Of a stretch of DNA of 12,273 bases, positions 1-6,397 are shown one piece after another. Source of the stretch: Proteiniphilum sp. UBA4084 (lineage in GTDB: Bacteria > Bacteroidota > Bacteroidia > Bacteroidales > Dysgonomonadaceae); contig DFYK01000134.1 of NCBI GenBank assembly GCA_002383605.1, forward strand, positions 30,197 through 42,469, read 5' to 3'. The notes beneath the pieces are model-generated. The model was not told where the DNA came from. It saw nothing but the letters and a program-made list of their open reading frames with translations, and searched no databases. The translations under genes and the position numbers were made by a program. The number at the start of each line of letters is the position of its first letter. Positions within the stretch are counted from its first letter, which is position 1.

Positions 1-84
1 GCTCGGATGGTGGAATGGTAGACACGCAAGACTTAAAATCTTGTGACCATAGCGGTTGTGCGGGTTCAAGTCCCGCTCCGAGTA
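1..84 (+). tRNA. tRNA-Leu, anticodon UAA
   Basis: This is a complete class II tRNA. The acceptor arm pairs bases 1-7 (GCTCGGA) with 77-83 (TCCGAGT, with one terminal G-U pair), and A84 is the discriminator base. The anticodon stem is 27-31 with 39-43 around the loop CTTAAAA, which puts the anticodon TAA at 34-36, so it reads UUA leucine codons. A long variable arm (about 44-59) contains a short ACC/GGT stem, as expected for leucine tRNAs. The T arm is 60-64 with 72-76 around TTCAAGT. The 3' CCA is not encoded (CAA follows) and must be added after transcription. The promoter lies outside the window. The tRNA is followed 11 bases later by a strong terminator hairpin. Confidence 0.97.
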
Positions 85-95
85 CAAGTAACTTC

Positions 96-135
96 TAATC
101 CCGGTAGTATTTCAACTATCGGGATTATCTTTTTC
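96..135 (+). terminator. Rho-independent terminator of tRNA-Leu, overlapping the nhaA 3' end
   Basis: Bases 96-108 pair with 115-127 in a 13-bp stem (one G-U pair, otherwise perfect) around a 6-base loop. On the plus strand it is followed by a T-rich stretch (128-139) containing five consecutive Ts, which is the form expected of an intrinsic terminator for the tRNA transcript. The right arm is also the last codons of nhaA on the minus strand, and the nhaA stop codon lies in the loop. On the minus strand no good T-run follows, so termination of nhaA here is less certain. Confidence 0.85.
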
Positions 136-1308
136 TTTCACCTTTGAGATTACTTTCAACCAGAGATATCCCACGATCATGGACAGGGTTGAAGCAATCA
201 ATACGGAGAGCTTGGCAATGTCGCGCAACATTTCGTCGTCCGGGAAAGCGAGTATCGATACAAAGATAGACATGGTGAAACCAATGCCCGCCAGGATACC
301 TACACCGATGAACTGAAGCAAGTTTACGCTCTCACCCAGCCTGACAAGCCTGAATTTGGTCATCAGGTAGACGGCAATGGTTATACCAAGCGGTTTTCCG
401 ACAAAAAGTCCCAGAATGATGCCGATAGACAATGGAGAGCTGAGACCGGTAATGGCAGCCGAAGAAATGACAATACTCGTATTTGCTAATGCAAAAATAG
501 GGATTACGATGAAATTGACCGGAAAGGTGAGTTTCCGCTCAAAGGTACCCAGTTTTTGTGTGGGAAGTAAAAAAGCAAGAATCACACCGGCAAAAGAGGC
601 GTGAATTCCCGACCTGTACATGCTGTACCACATGCCGAGTCCCAGTAGGATCATGAGGAAGGTGCCCATTTTATTTTGCAAGTGGCGGTTCACAATGAAA
701 ATTGCAACACCCAGCAGCGCGACTGCCACGAGCCAGACAATATGTAGGGCCGATCCGTAAAATAGGGCAATGATGAGAATGGCACAAAGGTCGTCGATGA
801 TGGCGAGTGCCGTTAAAAAAACTTTCATGGCGTGAGGGACTGCTTTGCCCAGCAGACTGATGATTCCCAGTGTAAAGGCAATATCTGTAGCTGAGGGAAT
901 AGCCCAGCCGCGTGAATAAACAGTACCCCCAGTGAAAAGGATGAAAATCAAAGCCGGTACGGCTACGCCGAAAAGCGCAGAGACAGCTGGGAACATCATC
1001 CTACGGGGGGAAGAGAGCTCTCCCGATGTGGCTTCCCGCTTGATGTCGATGGCCACATAAAAAAAGAATAACGACATCAAGGCATCATTGATAAAGTGCA
1101 CAATGGTGTGAGGCAGATGCAACTGATGAAATCCGGGGATTACCGTTTCCCAAAAATTGGCGTAACGTGCCCCGGTTGCTTCCATGTTGGTCAGTAGGAG
1201 CGATACGACTGTGCATAAAATCAGGAGGACTCCTAAAGATCTAGTGTCGTGAATAATCCTTTGGAATACAGATACAGATGGCTGTATAGATGATTGGTGT
1301 GAACTCAT
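112..1308 (-). CDS. nhaA: Na+/H+ antiporter NhaA
   Basis: This is a 398-residue inner-membrane antiporter that exchanges internal Na+ (or Li+) for external H+, serving sodium and pH balance. The length matches the family (about 390) and the protein is largely hydrophobic helices. The key residues are visible. Asp142 lies in the TDIAF motif and Asp172-Asp173 in the AIIDDL motif, corresponding to E. coli D133, D163 and D164 with identical spacing. Lys305 in VGKPLG corresponds to K300, and His236 in GIHASFAG corresponds to the pH-related H225. The ATG at 1306-1308 has no clear Shine-Dalgarno sequence or perfect -7 box ahead of it. pepE ends only 41 bases upstream on the same strand, so read-through from the pepE promoter is likely. 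The 3' end forms one arm of the tRNA terminator hairpin. Confidence 0.96.
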   Translation of the reverse strand: MSSHQSSIQPSVSVFQRIIHDTRSLGVLLILCTVVSLLLTNMEATGARYANFWETVIPGFHQLHLPHTIVHFINDALMSLFFFYVAIDIKREATSGELSSPRRMMFPAVSALFGVAVPALIFILFTGGTVYSRGWAIPSATDIAFTLGIISLLGKAVPHAMKVFLTALAIIDDLCAILIIALFYGSALHIVWLVAVALLGVAIFIVNRHLQNKMGTFLMILLGLGMWYSMYRSGIHASFAGVILAFLLPTQKLGTFERKLTFPVNFIVIPIFALANTSIVISSAAITGLSSPLSIGIILGLFVGKPLGITIAVYLMTKFRLVRLGESVNLLQFIGVGILAGIGFTMSIFVSILAFPDDEMLRDIAKLSVLIASTLSMIVGYLWLKVISKVKEKDNPDS

Positions 1309-1349
1309 CGATATAAAATAGCTGTGTTAGTAATTTGAAAATAATGTAA

Positions 1350-2057
1350 TTAATACAACAGAAAACTGAAATCATCTTCGTTGGACAATTCCAGGGGTTC
1401 CTGCCCGTATCGGAAGATGCGGGCTTTGTGGTTCCCCATCAGTACCAGTTCCTTTCCTTCGAGCAGTAGCATGGTGCCTTCGCGCAAGCCGACCACATAT
1501 ACCTCCCTGTTTACCTCTATAAATTCCTGTATACGTGCCTCCCTTGTTTCACCGCCGTGATTTGCCGGATTGTCGTCCAGATAGTGCGGATTTATCTGGA
1601 AGGGGACCAGTTTCAGTGTCTTGAATTTTTCCGGTTGCACAATGGGCATATCATTTGTCGTCCTCAGTGTGGGGCAGGCAATATTGGAGCCTGCACTCCA
1701 CCCAATGTAAGGAGTCCCTTTTTTAACTTTTTTGCGGATGACCTTCATCAGTCCTTTTTCCTGGAGCATTTTTACCAGTTGCCAGGTATTGCCGCCTCCC
1801 ACAACAATGGCATCGGCATTCTCGATGGCTTCCACAGGGTTGATAAAACGGTGGATGCTGGTGACATGATGCCCCATCTCGGCAAAACGGGTATTTACCT
1901 TTTCTTCATATGCTTCGTATGAAAAAGTGACGGCTGCGTAGGGGATAAAAATGGCATTCTTTGCTTTTTCTCCCAGAAAATCCCTGATATAATTTTGGGG
2001 ATATTCCAGATAACCTTCTCCCGGATTGGTGGAATTACTGATCAATAAGAGTCTCAT
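1350..2057 (-). CDS. pepE: Peptidase E (alpha-aspartyl dipeptidase)
   Basis: This is a cytoplasmic serine peptidase of family S51 that cleaves dipeptides with N-terminal aspartate. It is 235 residues long, close to the enterobacterial enzyme. The nucleophile Ser121 sits in the GWSAGSN elbow. Asp136 in RTTNDMPIV and His158 in QINPHY fall at the positions of the Salmonella triad residues (S120, D135, H157) shifted by one. The VVGGGNT motif near 85-91 is also typical. The ATG at 2057 is preferred over an in-frame TTG at 2084 for two reasons: the protein then begins MRLLLISNS like its relatives, and the TTG lies inside the -7 promoter box. The predicted 5' leader is about 18 bases with no Shine-Dalgarno sequence. 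The gene probably leads an operon with nhaA. Confidence 0.95.
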   Translation of the reverse strand: MRLLLISNSTNPGEGYLEYPQNYIRDFLGEKAKNAIFIPYAAVTFSYEAYEEKVNTRFAEMGHHVTSIHRFINPVEAIENADAIVVGGGNTWQLVKMLQEKGLMKVIRKKVKKGTPYIGWSAGSNIACPTLRTTNDMPIVQPEKFKTLKLVPFQINPHYLDDNPANHGGETREARIQEFIEVNREVYVVGLREGTMLLLEGKELVLMGNHKARIFRYGQEPLELSNEDDFSFLLY

Positions 2058-2081
2058 CGCAAGAGTTTTTGTTTGATGGGA

Positions 2082-2089
2082 CAAATATA
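2082..2089 (-). promoter_or_regulatory. Bacteroidota-type -7 box for pepE
   Basis: Read on the minus strand this is TATATTTG, a perfect match to TAnnTTTG. It predicts a transcript start near 2075, about 18 bases before the pepE ATG. No clear TTG -33 element is seen at the usual spacing. Confidence 0.6.
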
Positions 2090-2132
2090 ACGAAAAATAG
2101 GCTAAAAATAAGTTTATTCAACCCGAATAGCG

Positions 2133-2140
2133 TAAATTTG
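2133..2140 (+). promoter_or_regulatory. Bacteroidota-type -7 box for the AlkD-like gene
   Basis: TAAATTTG is a perfect match to TAnnTTTG. The predicted transcript start (about 2146-2148) leaves only 6-8 bases before the GTG start, so the message would be almost leaderless. The box lies 43 bases from the opposing pepE box. The -33 region has only a weak TTT at 2113-2115. Confidence 0.55.
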
Positions 2141-2153
2141 CGACCAAAAAAGA

Positions 2154-2834
2154 GTGGAAGAAGAATCTACAGATGTTATTTTGCGGCAAATACGCACCGA
2201 TCTGCGACTCTCAATGGATGGCATAGTTGCCGCAAGCATGCGGGCGAAAGGGATGGGTTACCGGATGAATTTTGGTGTAACGATACCCCGGCTCAAGGAA
2301 ATTTCCCAGAAATACAGACCGGATAAAACGCTGGCGGAAATTCTTTGGAAAGAGAATGTGCGGGAGCTGAAGATCCTGGCAACCATGCTCTATCCTGCCG
2401 ATGGCATGACGAAAGAGACGGCCGAGAGGTGGGGCGCCGGAATCGGCAACCAGGAGATCAGGGAGCAGGGATGCAGAAATCTTTTTCAGGGAGTCGCTTT
2501 TGCCGATCAATTGGTTGACGGATGGGCTAAGAGTGAAGATGAGATGATGCGCACGACCGGTTACTGGCTTTTCGCCAGGCTCTGCATTATTCGCTCTGAA
2601 GTTGCTGCACGTGTATCCCAACCGTTATTGTTAGAACATGCTGTAAATGATTTAAAGAGCGAATCCCTTCTGTTGCGTCAATCGGCACTGAACGCGTTGA
2701 AGTATCTGGGCAGGTTGTCGAAGGAACATGCCACAGAAGTGTTGCACCGTGTAGAGTTGCTGGAGGGGATCAATGAGATCTCAAAGTCAGAGATGCTTGA
2801 CTTGTTGCGATTTGAGTTTGGGTTCGAAAATTAG
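2154..2834 (+). CDS. AlkD-like HEAT-repeat DNA alkylation repair family protein
   Basis: This 226-residue, mostly helical protein resembles the DNA alkylation repair family (AlkD-like), whose founding members are HEAT-repeat glycosylases that remove alkylated purines such as 3- and 7-alkyl bases. Family-like stretches are the N-terminal IRTDLRLSMDG, MNFGVTIPRLKEI (38-50), NVRELKILATMLYP (68-81) and the RTTGYWLFARL region (133-143). The start is taken as GTG at 2154 because an in-frame stop at 2133 rules out anything further upstream. TTG 2181 and ATG 2214 are alternatives, but the residues before 2214 look conserved in kind. By eye, the segment expected to carry the AlkD active-site Trp-xxx-Asp reads FADQLVD, with Asp122 present and no Trp. 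Glycosylase activity is therefore uncertain, and a DNA-binding or divergent role is possible. The stop overlaps that of the convergent small gene by four bases. Confidence 0.85.
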   Translation: MEEESTDVILRQIRTDLRLSMDGIVAASMRAKGMGYRMNFGVTIPRLKEISQKYRPDKTLAEILWKENVRELKILATMLYPADGMTKETAERWGAGIGNQEIREQGCRNLFQGVAFADQLVDGWAKSEDEMMRTTGYWLFARLCIIRSEVAARVSQPLLLEHAVNDLKSESLLLRQSALNALKYLGRLSKEHATEVLHRVELLEGINEISKSEMLDLLRFEFGFEN

Positions 2835-3016
2835 TCCTTGAAGTTTTTCTTGATGAAAAACATTGACAGCAGCATATTCAGGATGAGAAAGCCACCCATA
2901 CCCGCCAAAAAAACTCCTTTCCACTGAGGAAACAGAATCAGGGCGGCAACGGAGGCTGCGGTAATGGCTCCAATGATTACCCACAGAACCGTTAGTATTG
3001 TTTTTCTTTTTGCCAT
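2831..3016 (-). CDS. Small two-helix membrane protein of unknown function
   Basis: This is a 61-residue protein with a basic N-terminus (MAKRKT), one hydrophobic segment at about 7-29 and a second at about 34-55, ending in a charged tail (KKNFKD). That is a typical small inner-membrane hairpin with both ends probably in the cytoplasm. I do not recognise the family. Its reality is supported by clean membrane topology, an ATG behind an A-rich leader of the kind used in this group, and its position 10 bases after the upstream hydrolase on the same strand, which suggests co-transcription. It shares its last four bases with the end of the convergent AlkD-like gene. A role alongside the hydrolase would be guesswork. 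Confidence 0.7.
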   Translation of the reverse strand: MAKRKTILTVLWVIIGAITAASVAALILFPQWKGVFLAGMGGFLILNMLLSMFFIKKNFKD

Positions 3017-3026
3017 TTTTGTTTAT

Positions 3027-4421
3027 TTATTTATTGGTCTCTCTTTTGAGCCAGTTGGTGATATCGGAAAGTACTTCCGGAGAGATTGTTTGACTGATTT
3101 TGCCATATTCATCTACTCTACCTGTTACACTTTCCTGAAATAGATGGTTTAATAACGGATACTTTCTTATTTCAAAATATTGTTTTCCGCCTTTTTTCAA
3201 TGCTTTTTCGATGGCAGCAAGGTTTTTCTCCGCCGGTACCTGCAGATCATTTTCTCCGTTGAGTGCCAATACGGCACAAGAAACTTTCTCCAGGCTCGTT
3301 GTCGGATCGACAGCCAGAAAACTGCGATAACCCGGCTTGATCATCGCATTGAACTGACTTCGCAAGTAAGATTCCTTATTCATTTTCACGGTCTGTAAGA
3401 GCGGCAGTTGTTTCCAGAGGTGCAGCAACCTATCGCGCAGTGCTGTTCGATGATTTTCTGAACCATCCCAGGTCAGAAGGCTTTCAAACATTTCGCGATT
3501 GAGCATCTGCAATTTTTCGATGGTTTCAGGCTCCATCGCTTGTTGTCGCATGGATATTTCATTCTGGTCCAGTACGATCTCAATGCCGGTTGTTCCGGGT
3601 GCAGCCATCAGCACCATCATGTGAACTGCAGCCTCTTCCGATGCCACCATGGGGGCTACAATACCTCCTTCGCTATGTCCGAGAATACCGATCTTTTCAC
3701 TGTTCACCTCTTTTCGCTGCTTCAGATAGTTTACTGCCATCTTGGCATCGTCTGCAAAATCACGGAGTGTGGCTTTGTCGAAATCGCCGGTAGATTTACC
3801 AACGCCTCTTTTGTCGTACCGCAGCACTGCAAAACCATTCCGGGTGAGATGATCGGAGATGACAAAGAAAGGTTTGTGTCCGAAGAGTGTTTCGTCACGA
3901 TCATTGGGCCCGCTGCCGGCAATAAGCAAGATGGCGGGAAAAGTGCCCGTGCTGTCGGGCAAAGTAAGTGTACCGGAAAGAGAAACGCTGTCGTTGGGAT
4001 ATGGAATGATCACCTCTTCCGAAATATAGGGAAGTGGTTCTACGGGTGTCTGTGGCCGATCGAACATTGGTTTCTCCGAGCGTTTCAATACCAGCGGGAA
4101 GGGAATGCCTCCCTGGTTGAAGGTGCCGGCGATGGAATCTCCCTGAAGGGTGCCCTGATAAAAAAGTCCAAGGCTGGTGGCCACAATCTCCACCCTGTTA
4201 TCCCGAAATGAGCTTCTCGTGGTAGGTAGCCCGAAAGCTCCCTGATCGGGACTGTCCATGGTGCTTGTGAGTGTTGAATCGGTTCCCTGGATATGAAAGA
4301 CAATGCGTAAATGACTTTGCTGTATTCTCAATACCCCTTCCCAGCTACCTGTAATATCCCCGGCATTGAGAACTGTGGCAGCTGCAAGAATGATGGCCGT
4401 TGTAAAAAGAGTCTTATTCAT
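3027..4421 (-). CDS. Exported alpha/beta hydrolase
   Basis: This is a 464-residue protein with a type I signal peptide: Lys3, a hydrophobic core at about 5-18, and likely cleavage after Ala20 in VLNA-GD. It is probably periplasmic. Residues about 22-113 form a beta-rich N-terminal domain beginning GSWEGVL. The rest is an alpha/beta hydrolase fold. Its oxyanion-side motif is LLIAGSGPNDRD (165-176), followed by RYDKRGVGKS (201-210). The nucleophile is Ser250 in GHSEGG, the likely acid is Asp392 in GENDLQVP, and the likely His is His426 in LLNHLF. The substrate is unknown; esterase or acyl/peptide hydrolase activity is expected. The start is uncertain between ATG 4421 and ATG 4436. The first is chosen because it gives a compact signal peptide. 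Either start overlaps the end of rlmH, suggesting translational coupling. Confidence 0.9.
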   Translation of the reverse strand: MNKTLFTTAIILAAATVLNAGDITGSWEGVLRIQQSHLRIVFHIQGTDSTLTSTMDSPDQGAFGLPTTRSSFRDNRVEIVATSLGLFYQGTLQGDSIAGTFNQGGIPFPLVLKRSEKPMFDRPQTPVEPLPYISEEVIIPYPNDSVSLSGTLTLPDSTGTFPAILLIAGSGPNDRDETLFGHKPFFVISDHLTRNGFAVLRYDKRGVGKSTGDFDKATLRDFADDAKMAVNYLKQRKEVNSEKIGILGHSEGGIVAPMVASEEAAVHMMVLMAAPGTTGIEIVLDQNEISMRQQAMEPETIEKLQMLNREMFESLLTWDGSENHRTALRDRLLHLWKQLPLLQTVKMNKESYLRSQFNAMIKPGYRSFLAVDPTTSLEKVSCAVLALNGENDLQVPAEKNLAAIEKALKKGGKQYFEIRKYPLLNHLFQESVTGRVDEYGKISQTISPEVLSDITNWLKRETNK

Positions 4422-4887
4422 GATGGTATGGCTCATTGTGTAAAATTGTCATTGCACGATATAGTTGTTCAGTGAAAATCAATCGCACCATCTGATGGGT
4501 ATAGGTCATTTTTGAAAGTGATATTTTTTCATTTGCGGCATCATAAATTTCCTGTGAAAATCCGTAAGGACCACCAATCATAAATACCAGTCTTTTGGGT
4601 ACGGTGTGGCTTTTTTTCTCCAGATAGCCGGCAAACTCAACGGAGCTGAATTGTTTCCCCTTATCATCAAGCAAGACAACATAATCGGTCGATAACAACG
4701 ACTTGAAAAGTAAATTGCCCTCCAGCGTTTTTTGCTCCTTTTCCGAAATGTTTTTTCTGTTTTTAATATCCGGAACTATCTGTGTTTCGAAAGGAATATA
4801 AAAGTTCACTCTTTTCCGGTATTCATCCAACAGCTGCGCGAACTGTTTATTATCTGTTTTCCCCACAGATAGCAAAATGATTTTCAT
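4414..4887 (-). CDS. rlmH: 23S rRNA (pseudouridine-1915-N3)-methyltransferase RlmH
   Basis: This 157-residue SPOUT-class enzyme methylates pseudouridine 1915 in helix 69 of 23S rRNA using S-adenosylmethionine, acting on assembled ribosomes. Its length matches the E. coli protein (155). Diagnostic features are the N-terminal MKIILLSVGK, the knot-forming IGGPYG (104-109), LSKMTYTHQM (124-133), and the C-terminal NEPYHHE, equivalent to the E. coli end HPYHRE. The ATG at 4887 is the family start. An in-frame TTG at 4899 would add four residues that the family does not need. The codons GAAAGG directly abut the ATG, too close for an ordinary Shine-Dalgarno site. It is first in a likely operon with the exported hydrolase and the small membrane protein, and divergent from nadC. 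Confidence 0.96.
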   Translation of the reverse strand: MKIILLSVGKTDNKQFAQLLDEYRKRVNFYIPFETQIVPDIKNRKNISEKEQKTLEGNLLFKSLLSTDYVVLLDDKGKQFSSVEFAGYLEKKSHTVPKRLVFMIGGPYGFSQEIYDAANEKISLSKMTYTHQMVRLIFTEQLYRAMTILHNEPYHHE

Positions 4888-4931
4888 CCTTTCATGCAAT
4901 TTTTTATTGATGCGGAAAAGGAAGTTATTGC

Positions 4932-4954
4932 TTCTCGCCCTGTAAAGGCGGGAA
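4932..4954 (-). promoter_or_regulatory. Stem-loop in the predicted rlmH leader
   Basis: Bases 4932-4939 and 4947-4954 form an 8-bp GC-rich stem around a 7-base loop; the one C/T difference between the arms becomes a mismatch or a G-U pair depending on the strand. If rlmH transcription starts near 4986, this hairpin sits in the middle of a roughly 100-base leader. It does not match any riboswitch I recognise and has no T-run after it. Confidence 0.35.
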
Positions 4955-4992
4955 ATTTACCCAAATGAGTTTAAAAAACCCCTATCCAACAA

Positions 4993-5000
4993 CAAATATA
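4993..5000 (-). promoter_or_regulatory. Bacteroidota-type -7 box for rlmH
   Basis: Read on the minus strand this is TATATTTG, a perfect TAnnTTTG match. It is the only perfect match found between rlmH and nadC on that strand. It predicts a start near 4986 and a leader of about 100 bases. No convincing TTG is found at the -33 position. Confidence 0.5.
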
Positions 5001-5010
5001 ACTGTTTATT

Positions 5011-5026
5011 TCTTACTTTTGTAAGA
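5011..5026. promoter_or_regulatory. Perfect palindrome over the nadC -7 box (possible operator)
   Basis: TCTTAC-TTTT-GTAAGA is an inverted repeat with perfect 6-base arms and a 4-base centre. It wholly contains the nadC -7 box. A dimeric repressor bound here would block transcription, but no specific regulator can be named from the sequence. Confidence 0.3.
5014..5021 (+). promoter_or_regulatory. Bacteroidota-type -7 box for the nadC operon
   Basis: TACTTTTG is a perfect match to TAnnTTTG. The predicted start is near 5027, giving a leader of about 65 bases before the nadC ATG at 5092. The -33 position shows no clear TTG. The box is 13 bases from the opposing rlmH -7 box. Confidence 0.6.
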
Positions 5027-5052
5027 GATTTTAGGTAAAATTATAACAATAT

Positions 5053-5080
5053 CGACCCGTGGTGTGTTTACTACGTGTCG
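5053..5080 (+). promoter_or_regulatory. Hairpin in the nadC leader
   Basis: Bases 5053-5063 (CGACCCGTGGT) pair with 5070-5080 (ACTACGTGTCG) over 11 positions with one C-U mismatch and one G-U pair, around a 6-base loop. It ends 11 bases before the nadC ATG and is followed by GTTTTATT. That could be a weak attenuator or a structure limiting ribosome access. No known NAD riboswitch class is recognised. Confidence 0.4.
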
Positions 5081-5091
5081 GTTTTATTGAA

Positions 5092-5940
5092 ATGATGGAC
5101 ATAGATAAATTAATTAGTAACCTGATTGAGCTCGCCTTCGCTGAAGATATCGGGGATGGTGACCACACCACGTTGTGCAGTATTCCGGCGGAAGAAACCG
5201 GACAATCCAGATTGATCATCAAGGAAGAAGGGATTCTTGCCGGCGTGGAAATTGCTAAAACCATATTCCATAAATTTGACAATAGCCTGGAAATTGAAGT
5301 ATTTTTGAATGACGGTGCTCCCGTCCAACCGGGAGATATCGCTTTTGTTGTGTCAGGCAAAATACAATCGTTACTTCAAACGGAGCGACTGGTACTCAAT
5401 ATAATGCAACGAATGAGCGGCATAGCCACCATTACGCGTAAATATGTGAAGCGGCTCGAAGGGACCTCAACCAGGATCCTTGATACGCGAAAGACCACGC
5501 CCGGAATGCGTATGTTGGAAAAGCAGGCGGTGAAAATCGGTGGCGGCGAAAATCACCGAATTGGTCTTTTTGACATGATCCTGTTGAAAGATAACCATGT
5601 TGATTTTGCCGGAGGGATAGAGAATGCCATTCGTCGTGCGCAAACGTACCTGAAAGAAAAAAATAAATCACTTAATATAGAAATCGAAGTGCGGAATCTG
5701 CAGGAACTCGATGAGGTTCTAAGGGTAGGCGGAGTAGACCGGATCATGCTTGATAATTTCACGCCCGAGTTAACACGTGAAGCCGTACAGATCGTCGACG
5801 GCCGCGTGGAACTTGAATCCTCCGGCGGGATTACATTCGACACAATCCGTACTTACGCTGAGACAGGTGTGGATTACATCTCCGTGGGTGCAATCACACA
5901 TTCTGTGAAAAGTCTCGATATGAGCCTGAAAGCTGTTTAA
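5092..5940 (+). CDS. nadC: Nicotinate-nucleotide pyrophosphorylase (quinolinate phosphoribosyltransferase)
   Basis: This 282-residue cytoplasmic enzyme converts quinolinate and PRPP to nicotinate mononucleotide, CO2 and pyrophosphate, the entry into NAD from the de novo path. Conserved blocks appear in family order: FAEDIGDGDHT (16-26), TERLVLN (97-103), DTRKTTPG (131-138), KIGGGENHR (148-156), LLKDNH (164-169), EVRNL (199-203), MLDN (219-222), ESSGGI (242-247) and VGAITHS (265-271). The length is normal. ATG 5092, or the adjacent ATG 5095, is preferred over GTG 5059, which lies in the leader hairpin and would add an unneeded 11 residues. nadA and nadB are not in the window, so they lie elsewhere or are absent. 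It is first in a likely three-gene operon with the deaminase and the protease. Confidence 0.97.
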   Translation: MMDIDKLISNLIELAFAEDIGDGDHTTLCSIPAEETGQSRLIIKEEGILAGVEIAKTIFHKFDNSLEIEVFLNDGAPVQPGDIAFVVSGKIQSLLQTERLVLNIMQRMSGIATITRKYVKRLEGTSTRILDTRKTTPGMRMLEKQAVKIGGGENHRIGLFDMILLKDNHVDFAGGIENAIRRAQTYLKEKNKSLNIEIEVRNLQELDEVLRVGGVDRIMLDNFTPELTREAVQIVDGRVELESSGGITFDTIRTYAETGVDYISVGAITHSVKSLDMSLKAV

Positions 5941-5948
5941 TAAATTAT

Positions 5949-6380
5949 ATGAATCAAAACGATAACAAGCAGGAGTTACTTGACAGACGATATATGCGCA
6001 TGGCCTTTATCTGGGCCGAGAACTCATATTGTAAACGCAGAAAGGTAGGCGCACTCCTGGTGAAGGACAAAATGATCATTTCCGATGGTTACAATGGAAC
6101 TCCGTCGGGGTTCGAAAATATTTGCGAAGATGAAAACGACGTTACAAAACCTTACGTACTGCACGCTGAGGCGAACGCGATAACCAAAGTAGCCCGTTCC
6201 AATAACAGCAGTGAAGGTGCTACGCTTTATGTGACTTCATCACCCTGCATTGAATGTGCCAAATTGATCATTCAGGCAGGCATTAAACGTGTGGTTTATT
6301 CGGATGCCTATCGTTTGAGTGACGGCATTGAATTGTTAAGAAGAGCAAATATTGAAATGGTTGCTGTGGAGATTGCATAA
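5949..6380 (+). CDS. dCMP/cytidine deaminase family protein
   Basis: This 143-residue zinc deaminase of the CMP/dCMP deaminase fold most likely converts dCMP to dUMP, feeding thymidylate synthesis. The zinc and catalytic residues are clear: His72-Ala-Glu74 (HAE, with Glu as proton shuttle) and Cys100/Cys103 in SSPCIEC. The GYNGTP stretch at 48-52 and the following Gly are characteristic of dCMP deaminases (ComEB-like) rather than free cytidine deaminases. The family assignment is firm; the exact substrate is inferred. The gene starts 8 bases after the nadC stop, so it is surely co-transcribed, though NAD synthesis and dCMP deamination have no direct pathway link. Confidence 0.93.
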   Translation: MNQNDNKQELLDRRYMRMAFIWAENSYCKRRKVGALLVKDKMIISDGYNGTPSGFENICEDENDVTKPYVLHAEANAITKVARSNNSSEGATLYVTSSPCIECAKLIIQAGIKRVVYSDAYRLSDGIELLRRANIEMVAVEIA

Positions 6381-6397
6381 ATAAAGAAAGGAAATTG

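Noticed and set aside
1..84. tRNA-Leu as an integration (att) site
   Set aside because: tRNA genes are common integration targets, but I see no repeat of the tRNA 3' end elsewhere in the window, no integrase, and only housekeeping neighbours.
1309..1349. Separate promoter for nhaA in the 41-base gap after pepE
   Set aside because: The best candidate, TATTTTCA on the minus strand, differs from TAnnTTTG at two positions. Read-through from pepE is simpler.
3540..4211. Open plus-strand reading frame of about 223 codons
   Set aside because: It lies wholly antisense to the exported hydrolase, which has a signal peptide and a complete catalytic triad. Its own translation is rich in Cys and His with no recognisable domain.
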